From assembly GCF_009363555.1 (NCBI RefSeq), contig NZ_CP045372.1, positions 3,111,501 to 3,175,500 on the forward strand: a stretch of DNA of 64,000 nt. Direction: 5' to 3'. How positions within the stretch are numbered: the first letter of the stretch is position 1; every line of letters starts with the position of its first letter. A program made the position numbers and the translations under genes. Shown piece by piece: positions 37,300 through 45,661 of this stretch. The DNA is from Sulfitobacter sp. THAF37. GTDB taxonomy: Bacteria > Pseudomonadota > Alphaproteobacteria > Rhodobacterales > Rhodobacteraceae. Under the pieces are notes generated by a model. The model had not been told where the DNA came from and ran no database searches. It saw only the letters and a program-made list of their open reading frames with translations.

Positions 37300-38559
37300 T
37301 CAATTTTCCAACACCCCCATCAGGCGCATCTTCTCGCCCGCATCATCCGGTTTCGAGATCACAGCCGCCAGTTCCTCCAGCGAGGCGATGGAATGGCCCG
37401 CGCGAAAACTGTCCACATGCGGCAGCATCGCGCGGATGCCCGCGGCCTTGGGCGCGAACCCGTCCCAGCGCAGCAGCGGGTTCAGCCAGATCAGCCGCCG
37501 CGCCGTCAGATGCAGGCGCTGCATCTGGCGCGCAAGGTCCTCTGGTGCGTCGCGGTCCAGCCCGTCGGTGATCAGCAGCACCACCGCGCCCTGCCCCATG
37601 ACCCGGCGCGACCAGTCGCGGTTGAACGTCTCAAGACATGCCCCGATGCGCGTGCCGCCCTCCCAGTCCTGCGCCTCTGCCCCGGCGGCGGCCAGGGCCG
37701 CATCCACGTCACGGGTGGCGAGGTGCCGGGTGATGTTGGTCAGACGGGTGCCGAAGGTAAAGGCATGCACCTGCGCCCAGCCCGCGCCGCGCGCATTGCT
37801 GACCGCATGCAGGAAATGCAAAATCACCCGGGAATACTGGCTCATCGAGCCGGAAATATCGCAAAGCACCACAAGGTTGGGATACCGCGGACGTGGTGTC
37901 TTGAAGGCCAGCCTGTCCATTTCACCGCCCCGGCGCAGCGCGCCGCGCAGGCTGCGGGCGGCGTCGATCCGGCCCCGTTGCGACACCATCCCGCGCCGGG
38001 AGGGGATCGGTCTGACCGGCAGTTTCAGCCGCGCCAGCATCCTTTTCGCCTCGGCCATCTCCGCCAGGCTCATCTGCTCGAAATCCAGCGTCTTGAGCCG
38101 TTCGGAGGCGGACATGGTCAGGCTTGCGTCCACCTCGATCAGCGCATCCTCGTCGCGCGGCTCCTCCGGGTCCTCGGCCTGCGGGGCCTCTGCCCCGTCC
38201 AGCAGCGCCTCCGCCGCGCGTTTCTCGGCGGCCTGGGCGGGCCGGTCTTCCTGGACGCCCCGGATCGCGGGCAGCATCGCCGCCATCATATGTTCCAGGT
38301 ACCGCGGGTCACGCCAGTAAAGCCGGAACAGCTGGGCAAAGACGCGTCTGTGTTCGGGGCGGTTTACGAAACAGGCGTGCAGGGTCCAGTAGAAGTCGCG
38401 CTTGTCGGTGAAACCCGCCGCCTGCACGGCCCGGATCGCGTCGATGACGCGGCCGGGGCCGATGGGCAGGCCTGCCCGGCGCAGCGCGCGGGCGAAATGC
38501 GTGATGTTGCCCGCCAGTTTCGGGTCGTCAGGAAGGTCGAGCGGCAGGTATTCAGGCAT
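37300..38559 (-). CDS. VWA domain protein, CoxE-like
   Basis: The 419-residue product has the CoxE/DUF58-like layout. The N-terminal half is helical and charged, with an acidic Glu/Asp-rich segment (EAPQAEDPEEPRDEDALIEV). The C-terminal half is a von Willebrand A domain with MIDAS motif VLCDISGSMSQYSRV near residue 233, and VLLITDGLDRD. Such proteins act with MoxR-type AAA ATPases in assembling metal centres, for example the CO dehydrogenase active site. The partner ATPase is upstream on the same strand. No CO dehydrogenase genes are visible here. Confidence 0.87.
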   Translation of the reverse strand: MPEYLPLDLPDDPKLAGNITHFARALRRAGLPIGPGRVIDAIRAVQAAGFTDKRDFYWTLHACFVNRPEHRRVFAQLFRLYWRDPRYLEHMMAAMLPAIRGVQEDRPAQAAEKRAAEALLDGAEAPQAEDPEEPRDEDALIEVDASLTMSASERLKTLDFEQMSLAEMAEAKRMLARLKLPVRPIPSRRGMVSQRGRIDAARSLRGALRRGGEMDRLAFKTPRPRYPNLVVLCDISGSMSQYSRVILHFLHAVSNARGAGWAQVHAFTFGTRLTNITRHLATRDVDAALAAAGAEAQDWEGGTRIGACLETFNRDWSRRVMGQGAVVLLITDGLDRDAPEDLARQMQRLHLTARRLIWLNPLLRWDGFAPKAAGIRAMLPHVDSFRAGHSIASLEELAAVISKPDDAGEKMRLMGVLEN

Positions 38560-38619
38560 CTGCCGGCTCCTGGGGGCGCTGCCCCCAGACCCCCGGAGGT
38601 ATTTCTGGCATAAAGAAGA

Positions 38620-39528
38620 TCACGCGGGCTCGAGGCTGGCACGCGCCTGGTCGAGAATCCGCTTGGCTTCGGACCCCTGGAGTTTCGCGATATCGTCCTG
38701 GTATTTCAGCACCGCGCCGAGCGTGTCGGCGATCACTTCGGGCGAGAGGGTCATGACATCCAGCGCCAGCAGGCATTTTGCCCAGTCGATGGTTTCGGCG
38801 ACGCCCGGCTTCTTGAACAGATCCTCTGTGCGCAACTGCTGGACAAAGGCGACCACCTCGCGGCTCAGCGCCTCGGCGGCTTCGGGCGCCCGGGCGGCCA
38901 GGATCTCCATCTCGCGGTCGAAACCGGGGTAGTCCACCCAATGATAGAGGCAGCGCCGCTTGAGCGCGTCATGCACCTCGCGGGTGCGGTTGGAGGTCAG
39001 GATGACGATCGGCGGCTCCGGCGCCTTGATGGTGCCCATTTCCGGAATCGTCACCTGAAAATCGCTCAGAGCTTCCAGCAGGAAGGCCTCGAAAGGCGCG
39101 TCGGTGCGGTCCAATTCGTCGATCAGCAGGATCGGCGCGCCGTTCTCATCCGGTCGCAGGGCCTGCAGCAAGGGGCGTTCAATCAGGAACTCGTCGCTGA
39201 AAAGCGATTTGGTCAGCGCGGCACTGTCCGCGCCGCCGGTCGCCTCGGCACTGCGGATCGCCACCATCTGGGCCGGAAAATTCCACTCATAGACCGCCGA
39301 GGCCGCGTCCAGCCCTTCGTAGCACTGCAGGCGGATCAACCGGCGGTTCAGCCCCGCCGCCATGGCCTTGGCGATCTCGGTCTTGCCGACGCCTGCCTCT
39401 CCCTCAAGAAACAGCGGCCGGCCCAGCCTGAGGCTCAGGAACACGACGGTGGCAAGTGCGCGCCCGCAAACGTAGCCCTGGCCATCCAGCATCTTCTGGA
39501 CCGCGTCGATGGATGTCATTTCAGTCAT
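38620..39528 (-). CDS. MoxR family AAA ATPase, CoxD-like
   Basis: The 302-residue product is a MoxR-type AAA+ ATPase with Walker A GEAGVGKTEIAK near residue 48, Walker B ILLIDELDRTDAPFEAFLLEAL, and sensor region VILTSNRTREVHDALKRRCL. The start at 39528 follows GGGAGG; the longer frame to 39564 is less likely. It probably remodels the adjacent VWA protein or its client. About 60 bases separate the two genes. Confidence 0.9.
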   Translation of the reverse strand: MTEMTSIDAVQKMLDGQGYVCGRALATVVFLSLRLGRPLFLEGEAGVGKTEIAKAMAAGLNRRLIRLQCYEGLDAASAVYEWNFPAQMVAIRSAEATGGADSAALTKSLFSDEFLIERPLLQALRPDENGAPILLIDELDRTDAPFEAFLLEALSDFQVTIPEMGTIKAPEPPIVILTSNRTREVHDALKRRCLYHWVDYPGFDREMEILAARAPEAAEALSREVVAFVQQLRTEDLFKKPGVAETIDWAKCLLALDVMTLSPEVIADTLGAVLKYQDDIAKLQGSEAKRILDQARASLEPA

Positions 39529-39629
39529 GGTGCCTCCCCGATGCAGACAAAGGTGCATCTGCACCCGGCGGGGTCAAGGTGCCAAAAAGTGCCGATTTGT
39601 CACGCGTTGCCGCCCGCATGCGCGCCAGA

Positions 39630-39658
39630 TTGACGTGATTCGAAGCCGCTGCCATAAT
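39630..39658 (+). promoter_or_regulatory. Probable promoter of the glycosyltransferase cluster
   Basis: TTGACG at 39630-39635 and CATAAT at 39653-39658 are spaced by 17 bases, with A+T-rich sequence following, 103 bases upstream of the first glycosyltransferase gene. Five of six bases match the consensus in each box. Confidence 0.58.
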
Positions 39659-39760
39659 ATTTACGAATAACGATGAGGTTGGGGGCATACTGCCACCGAA
39701 CCCCGAGGCGGAAGATGAGACAGACAACAGACACCCCGATGACGGTCGGCGGCTGAGGCC

Positions 39761-40795
39761 ATGCACATCACGGCGGTCACCTGCGTCAAGAATGAAGGGC
39801 CCTTCCTGCTGGAATGGATCGCCTTTCATCGTCTCATCGGCGTCACGGATTTCCTGTTCTATTCGAACGATTGCACCGATGCGACGGACCGGCTGCTGGA
39901 CCGGCTTGCGGCGCATGGCATCTGTGCCCATCTGCCGAACCCGGCGACCAACCGCAACTACCAGATGCAGGCGCTCAAGGCCGCGCGGCGGCATCCGTCG
40001 GTCCGCAAGGCCGACTGGGTCTGGGTGGCGGACGTGGACGAATTTTTGAACATACACGTGGGTGATCATACGATCCCCGCGCTGGTCGCGGCCTGCGGCG
40101 ATCCCGAGGCGATTTCCGTCACCTTCCAGTTCATGGCCAACGACGGCGTGGACACCTTTGAGGACAAGCCGGTGATCACGCAGTTCCTGCGCAGCCACAA
40201 TCCCGACATCTGGTGCGCCGAGACCGCGATCGAGGTCAAGAGCCTGGTCCGGCGGGATTTCCCGCTGGAGTATTTCGGCGCACACCGTCCCTTTCACGAC
40301 GAAGCGAAGGCGCGGCCGCGCTGGACCGACGGGTCCGGCCGACCGGTGCCGCCCCCGTTTCGCAAGCGCCTGAACAAGCGCCGGATCCGCGCCTTTCCCG
40401 CCAGGGGCGCCCGTGCCTTTGCCACGCTGAACCATTATGCCCTGCGCTCGCTCGACAGTTATCTGGTGAAGAACGACCGGGGCGACGTGAACCGCGAACA
40501 CCGCGCCTTTGACGATACCTACTGGCGCGAACGCAACGATGCGGCCTGGTTCGACGACAGCATCCTGCGCTACGAAGCGGCCCTGCGGGACGAGATGGAC
40601 CGGCTGAAGGCGCTGGAAGGTGTGGGCGCGCTGCATGACGAGGCTGTCCGCCTGCACCGCGCGAGGCGCGATGCCCTGCTGACGCAGGACAGCTACCGCG
40701 CGATGCAGGCCCAATTGCGCGCGGCCTGCCCCTATGCAGCCGCCGAAGCAGCCTTGCGCGATGAAATCGGCCTGCAACCGGGAGAGCTGCTTTGA
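39761..40795 (+). CDS. Glycosyltransferase family 2/GT92-like protein
   Basis: The 344-residue product starts MHITAVTCVKNEGPFLLEW and has the GT-A features of this class: IAFHRLIGVTDFLFYSNDCTD at the front and the metal-binding DxD in WVADVDEF (Asp91, Asp93). The acceptor-side TLNHYALRSLDSYLVKNDRGD also occurs in its neighbours. No membrane helix or signal is seen, so it should act in the cytoplasm on a membrane-bound or soluble acceptor. It is the first gene of the glycan cluster and shares a four-base overlap with the next. Donor and acceptor are unknown. Confidence 0.85.
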   Translation: MHITAVTCVKNEGPFLLEWIAFHRLIGVTDFLFYSNDCTDATDRLLDRLAAHGICAHLPNPATNRNYQMQALKAARRHPSVRKADWVWVADVDEFLNIHVGDHTIPALVAACGDPEAISVTFQFMANDGVDTFEDKPVITQFLRSHNPDIWCAETAIEVKSLVRRDFPLEYFGAHRPFHDEAKARPRWTDGSGRPVPPPFRKRLNKRRIRAFPARGARAFATLNHYALRSLDSYLVKNDRGDVNREHRAFDDTYWRERNDAAWFDDSILRYEAALRDEMDRLKALEGVGALHDEAVRLHRARRDALLTQDSYRAMQAQLRAACPYAAAEAALRDEIGLQPGELL

Positions 40796-41427
40796 GCCGT
40801 TTGCGTGTTGTCAATCTGGCCCTGCCGAAAACCGGCACCACCACGCTGACGGATGCGCTGCGCCACGCGGGGCTGACGGTCGCCGACTGGAAGATCCGCC
40901 CCGGCCAGAGCAGCCGCAGCGACATTCCGCGCCAGCATTTGGGCAAGGTGATCTACGAGGATTACTTTGCCACTGGCGATCCGCTGGCGCGGCTGGATGA
41001 ATTCGACGTGATCAACGAAATGTCTGCCGTTCGGGAAGACCGCTCGCTCTGGCCGCAGACCGACTGGGGGCTGATCAGTGCCATTGCCACGCATCATCCC
41101 GGTGTGCGCTTCATCCTGACCACCCGCGACCCGGCAAAAGCCGCCAACAGCATGATGCGCTGGAACAATCTGGGCAAACGTCGCCTTCCGCAGGCCGATG
41201 TGCCGGGCCTGCCGCGCGGCTTTGGCGGTACGGAGGATGAGCTGGCCCGCTGGATGGCGGGGCATTACGCCTTTTGCCGCCACGTCTTTGCCGGGGCGGA
41301 GAACTTCATGGAATATGACATCGACGATACGGATGCCCCGACCAAGATCGGAAGTTATCTGGGTCTCGACCTGCCCTGGTGGGGACAGAGCAACGCCGGC
41401 AAGTCCCCGGTGCAGGAGGCAGGGTAG
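40792..41427 (+). CDS. Sulfotransferase family protein
   Basis: The 211-residue product has the PAPS-binding 5'-phosphosulfate loop LPKTGTTTL (residues 11-19) and the 3'-phosphate-binding region RFILTTRDPAKAANSMMRW. It ends with a SYLGLDLPWW segment typical of carbohydrate sulfotransferases. It would move sulfate from PAPS to a glycan. The start is TTG at 40792, overlapping the upstream stop (TTGA). Its position inside the glycosyltransferase cluster suggests that the product is a sulfated glycan. Confidence 0.85.
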   Translation: MSRLRVVNLALPKTGTTTLTDALRHAGLTVADWKIRPGQSSRSDIPRQHLGKVIYEDYFATGDPLARLDEFDVINEMSAVREDRSLWPQTDWGLISAIATHHPGVRFILTTRDPAKAANSMMRWNNLGKRRLPQADVPGLPRGFGGTEDELARWMAGHYAFCRHVFAGAENFMEYDIDDTDAPTKIGSYLGLDLPWWGQSNAGKSPVQEAG

Positions 41428-43782
41428 ATGCGGCTTACACTGTTTATCGGACCTTCGGAGAAAGCGGCCATGCGGTTGCGGGGCCTGTTCAAGGAAAAGC
41501 AGGGGCCGCTGGCCAAGCAGGGAGTGACCGCGCCCGACTGGAACCACGTGCGGCTCTATGCCGCCTGCGCCGAGGCCGAGGAGGTCAGCGCGCTGCGCCA
41601 CAAGCGGGGGCTGGACAACCCGCTGGTGCAGCAGACCCTGACGGCCGAGTTCCAGAGCCTGCTGGCAAAGGACCTGGCTGAGATGAAGGGCGATCACGTG
41701 GTGCTTGCCGCAGCCCAGCTGGGCAGCCTGTTGTCCCAGCCTGCCGAACTGGCACGGCTGCACGATCTGCTGACCCCGCATTTCGACCGGATCGACATCG
41801 TGGCACATCTGGATGAACAGGCCCGCGCGCTGGCGCATCACTACAACCTGGCGGTGCTGGACGGGCGGCGGCGCGATCTGACCCAAGAACTGGCGCTGGC
41901 GGGACATAAGGACTGGTGGAAAGGCGCGCTGGCCCTCAGGGGCGAGAACGACAGCTACCTCGCGCAGTTCAACGACGTGCAATGCCCGCCCTTCTGGCTG
42001 GACTACAGGGCGCTGCTGGGCGCCTGGGAAAAGGCATTCGGCAAGGGACGTGTGACGCTGCGCCCGCTCGACCTTGGCGCACTTTGCGCCGATACCGGGA
42101 CGGCGGAGCTGGAGAGCGTGCTGGACGTCAAGGGCTTGGGCAAGGCGCAGCCCGACCGCATCCCGCAGGCGGAGGCGGCTGCATCCCTCACGCGCATCCG
42201 TCAGATGAACGAAGGGCTGTTCCGCTATGCCAAGGCCAGGCAAATCATCGTTGACCGCGAGTTCTGCCAACAGGTGCGGATGAACGTGCGCGTGGGCGGT
42301 CCACCCATCCCGCCGGGCAGCCTTCACGCCATTTCGGGCCATTTCAAGACGGCGAATGCCGCGCTGGTCAAACGCTTTCCCGACCTCAAGGCCGCGCTGA
42401 CACCGGACAGAGCCGACGCGGACTGGCACGAAGCGGACCCGACCTTTGGGTTCCGCGCGACGCAATATCTGGCCGCCTTCGCCTTTGGCATCCACAAGAA
42501 TGCCACGCCCATCGCCAGCAAGCGCGCCGAGGCCGAAGCGGTGGAGGAAGCGGCGGAAAAGTTCGACGAATTGCTGCCCGCCGATGGCGCAGACGGGACC
42601 GAGCAGAACGCGAACATCCGGCTGCTGAACCGGGTGAAGGTCAATCACCAGATGGTGCTGTCGACCCAGTTCCGCCCGCACAACAACCTGGGCGCCGTGA
42701 ACGAAGAAGAGCTTGGCGCGGCCTACACGCCTGCCCCGCCCCGCGCGCTCCCGCCCGGATCGACCGGGAACGTGATCGTCGGCTGCATGAAGAACGAAGC
42801 GCCCTACATCGTCGAATGGGTCGCCTACCATCGCGCCATCGGGGTCGATAACTTTCTGATCTACACCAACGATTGCAGCGACGGCACCGACGCGGTGCTG
42901 GGCCGGTTGCAGGACATGGGCGTGATAGAGCATCGCAACAACGACAACTGGAAGGGCAATTCACCCCAGCAATATGCGCTGAACCAGGCCATGAAGGAAC
43001 CGGTGATCCGCAATGCGGAGTGGATCATCCACATCGACGTGGATGAATTCATGAACGTGCGCACCGGCAACGGCACGCTCGACGATTTCTTTGTCGCCGT
43101 GCCCGACGCCACAAACGTGGCGATGACCTGGCGGCTGTTCGGCCACAACGGCGTGACGGAATTGCGCGACGACTTCGTGATCGACCAGTTCGACACCTGC
43201 GCGCCGAAATACTGTCCCAAACCGCATACCGTGTGGGGCTTCAAAACCATGTTCCGCAACATCGGCGCCTATGCCAAATTGTCCTGCCACAGGCCGAACA
43301 AACTGGCGCAACCCTTTGAGGACAAGGTGAAATGGGTCAACGGTTCAGGCCGGGACATGACCCGTGACGCCGCCCACAACGGCTGGCGGTCGTCAAAAAA
43401 GAACGTGGGCTACGACCTGTTGCAGCTCAACCATTATGCCCTGCGCTCGGCTGAAAGTTTCCTGATCAAACGCCAGCGTGGCCGGGCCCTGCATGTGGAT
43501 CGCTCCATCGGGATCAACTACTGGATCCGCATGGACTGGTCCGATTTCCGCGACATCACCATCAAGCGCAACATTCCAAGGGTTCGCGCGGAGTATGACC
43601 GGCTGATGCGGGACAAGCAATTGCGCGCCGCCCACGACGCCGGTTTCGAATGGCACAAGGCCAAGGCCCGCGAACTGCATGGAATGCCCGAATTCCGTGA
43701 CCTTTACAGCCAGGCGCTGGAGGTCAAACTGAACGAAACGGAGCGGGTGGCCTATGCGCTCTCGCTCGACATGGAGAGCTGA
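41428..43782 (+). CDS. Two-domain glycosyltransferase: degenerate sulfotransferase-like N-half, GT92-like C-half
   Basis: The 784-residue product is more than twice the size of its paralogues. Residues from about 449 are a GT-A glycosyltransferase (VIVGCMKNEAPYIVEWVAYHR, NFLIYTNDCSDGTD, DxD at Asp537/Asp539 in IHIDVDEF, and LNHYALRSAESFLIKRQRGR). Residues 1-250 read like a sulfotransferase fold: MRLTLFIGPSEKAAMRLRGL where a PAPS loop would be, then VVLAAAQLGSLLSQPAELA and LLTPHFDRIDIVAHLDEQ. The phosphate-binding PKTGTT is replaced by PSEKAA, so this half may not bind PAPS. About 200 residues between the halves have no recognised domain. A real sulfotransferase is next door. Confidence 0.82.
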   Translation: MRLTLFIGPSEKAAMRLRGLFKEKQGPLAKQGVTAPDWNHVRLYAACAEAEEVSALRHKRGLDNPLVQQTLTAEFQSLLAKDLAEMKGDHVVLAAAQLGSLLSQPAELARLHDLLTPHFDRIDIVAHLDEQARALAHHYNLAVLDGRRRDLTQELALAGHKDWWKGALALRGENDSYLAQFNDVQCPPFWLDYRALLGAWEKAFGKGRVTLRPLDLGALCADTGTAELESVLDVKGLGKAQPDRIPQAEAAASLTRIRQMNEGLFRYAKARQIIVDREFCQQVRMNVRVGGPPIPPGSLHAISGHFKTANAALVKRFPDLKAALTPDRADADWHEADPTFGFRATQYLAAFAFGIHKNATPIASKRAEAEAVEEAAEKFDELLPADGADGTEQNANIRLLNRVKVNHQMVLSTQFRPHNNLGAVNEEELGAAYTPAPPRALPPGSTGNVIVGCMKNEAPYIVEWVAYHRAIGVDNFLIYTNDCSDGTDAVLGRLQDMGVIEHRNNDNWKGNSPQQYALNQAMKEPVIRNAEWIIHIDVDEFMNVRTGNGTLDDFFVAVPDATNVAMTWRLFGHNGVTELRDDFVIDQFDTCAPKYCPKPHTVWGFKTMFRNIGAYAKLSCHRPNKLAQPFEDKVKWVNGSGRDMTRDAAHNGWRSSKKNVGYDLLQLNHYALRSAESFLIKRQRGRALHVDRSIGINYWIRMDWSDFRDITIKRNIPRVRAEYDRLMRDKQLRAAHDAGFEWHKAKARELHGMPEFRDLYSQALEVKLNETERVAYALSLDMES

Positions 43783-43785
43783 AAC

Positions 43786-44508
43786 ATGGACGGCAACACG
43801 GTTGACAAGCCCCCCCGCAAGGCCCGCGCCAAAGCCAACGCGCAATTCGTGATGTCGCGCGGCATGCGGTTTCCCAAACATCCCGACATCATCCAGGGCC
43901 GGGTCCGCAAGCTCTTGCGCACCAACCAGTACGAGGCGAAGGAAACCGAAGCGGCACTGCGCGTGGTGCGTGAGGGCGACGTGGTGATGGAACTGGGGGC
44001 CGGGATCGGCTACATGTCCACGCTGGTCGCGACCAAGCGCAAGATCGCCTCCGTCCATTCGTTCGAGGCCAATCCGCATCTGATCCCCTACATCCAGACG
44101 GTGCACGCCGCCAACGGCGTGGAGAACGCGGAAGTGACCAATGCCATTCTGGGTCCGCGCAAGGGCACGGTGGATTTCTACGTGCGTGACGCTCTGCTGG
44201 GATCGTCGTTGCAGGTTCTGGAGGGTGAAGTGGACCCGCCCGCCACCAAGGTCGATGTGTTGAACATGAACACGGTGATGAAGGACATCAAACCCAATGT
44301 GCTGATCTGCGACATCGAAGGCGCCGAAGCGGATCTGATCCCGCAGATGGACCTGTCAGGCCTGCGCGCCGCGATCCTGGAGACCCATCCACAGTGGATC
44401 GGCCCCGAAGGAATCAACAGGATTTTCAAAGCCTTCATGGACGCAGGGCTGGCCTATTATCACCGCGGCTCTCAGGGCAAGGTCGTCTGTTTCCGCACGG
44501 ACTGGTAA
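43786..44508 (+). CDS. FkbM family methyltransferase
   Basis: The 240-residue product has the AdoMet-binding motif VVMELGAGIGYMSTLVATK and the following acidic-end strand VHSFEANPHLIPYIQ. NVLICDIEGAEADLIPQMDL and AAILETHPQWIG are characteristic of FkbM O-methyltransferases. Several members methylate sugars of surface polysaccharides. The start is three bases after the previous gene; the next gene's GTG follows directly. It likely methylates the glycan made by this cluster. Confidence 0.88.
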   Translation: MDGNTVDKPPRKARAKANAQFVMSRGMRFPKHPDIIQGRVRKLLRTNQYEAKETEAALRVVREGDVVMELGAGIGYMSTLVATKRKIASVHSFEANPHLIPYIQTVHAANGVENAEVTNAILGPRKGTVDFYVRDALLGSSLQVLEGEVDPPATKVDVLNMNTVMKDIKPNVLICDIEGAEADLIPQMDLSGLRAAILETHPQWIGPEGINRIFKAFMDAGLAYYHRGSQGKVVCFRTDW

Positions 44509-45558
44509 GTGACCCACGCAGCCCTTCTGTGCGTCCGCAACGAGGGCGCTTTCCTGCTGGAATGGCTGGCGCATCACCGCGCGGTGGGCTTTGATCATTT
44601 TGTCGTCTTTTCGAACGACTGCCAGGATGGCACCGATGACATGCTGGACCACCTTGCGACGCAGGGCTGGCTGACCCATGTGCGCAACGATGGGCCCTAC
44701 GACAAGGGCGGTATCCAGTTCACCGCCCTGAAGGCCGCGGCAAAGCTGGACGCGGTGCGCCGCGCCGACTGGCTGTTGCCGCTGGATGTGGACGAATTCG
44801 TCAACATCCACACCGGAGACCACACGCTGTCCGCCCTGCACGCGGCGCTGCCGGACGCCACGGCGATCACACTCACATGGCGGCTGTTCGGCACGGCGGG
44901 CCAGGTCCGCTATCACGATGCCCCGGTGACAGAGACATTTACCCGCTGCGCCCCTGCGGTGCTGCACTGGCCCTGGCGCGCGGCGATGTTCAAGACGCTC
45001 TACCGCAATGACGGTACCTACCGTAAACCGGGCGTCCACCGCCCCCGCGCCCCAGACCCCGCGAAGCTGGAACGGGCGCGGTGGTTCGACGGCGCCGGTC
45101 GCCCCCTGCCCGACCAGTTCAAGACCAAACGCATCTTTTCAAACTTCGGTCAGGACAATTACGGTCTGGCACAGCTGAACCACTATCCGCTGGGCGCGCT
45201 GGAATCCTATGTGCTCAAGGCCGACCGGGGCCGTGCGGTGCACGCGGATGACCTGCTGGGCCTGGACTATTTCATCGAACGGAACTTCAACACCGACGAG
45301 GACACCAGCATTGCCGCCATCGCCCCGCGGCGGGCCCCGCTGCTGAAGGAACTGCACGCCGACCCGGCGCTGGCCAGGATGCACGCGGCCGCTGTCACCT
45401 GGCGCAAGTCCCGCTTTGACGCGCTGCTGCGGCAGGAACCCTTCCGCGCGCTTTTTGGCCGTCTGATGATGGCCCAGCCGACGAAACCCCTGCCCCCGCA
45501 GGCCGCGCGGTTCCTGATCCATCAGGCCAATCTCGCCCGGCAGGCCCAGGGGGATTAG
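44509..45558 (+). CDS. Glycosyltransferase family 2/GT92-like protein
   Basis: The 349-residue product begins at a GTG with MTHAALLCVRNEGAFLLEWL, followed by HHRAVGFDHFVVFSNDCQDG and the metal site LPLDVDEF (Asp93, Asp95). The C-terminal part has QLNHYPLGALESYVLKADRGR, as in the paralogues. It is cytoplasmic by prediction. It abuts the FkbM gene with no gap. It is the closest relative of the 39761 gene in layout; specificity is unknown. Confidence 0.85.
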   Translation: MTHAALLCVRNEGAFLLEWLAHHRAVGFDHFVVFSNDCQDGTDDMLDHLATQGWLTHVRNDGPYDKGGIQFTALKAAAKLDAVRRADWLLPLDVDEFVNIHTGDHTLSALHAALPDATAITLTWRLFGTAGQVRYHDAPVTETFTRCAPAVLHWPWRAAMFKTLYRNDGTYRKPGVHRPRAPDPAKLERARWFDGAGRPLPDQFKTKRIFSNFGQDNYGLAQLNHYPLGALESYVLKADRGRAVHADDLLGLDYFIERNFNTDEDTSIAAIAPRRAPLLKELHADPALARMHAAAVTWRKSRFDALLRQEPFRALFGRLMMAQPTKPLPPQAARFLIHQANLARQAQGD

Positions 45559-45661
45559 CACCAATTTCGCGAGAATTCTCCCAATTTCCGCCTTATTCCT
45601 GCAGTACTCCCCGCACAATCCCCCGCATCCGGCGTGGGATAATGGCGTTGAGGATGCACCG

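Noticed and set aside
40732..42933. A 733-codon open frame on the minus strand
   Set aside because: It runs antisense to the sulfotransferase and two-domain glycosyltransferase genes. Its translation is His-, Arg- and Gly-rich with no domain, as expected for a high-GC3 shadow frame.
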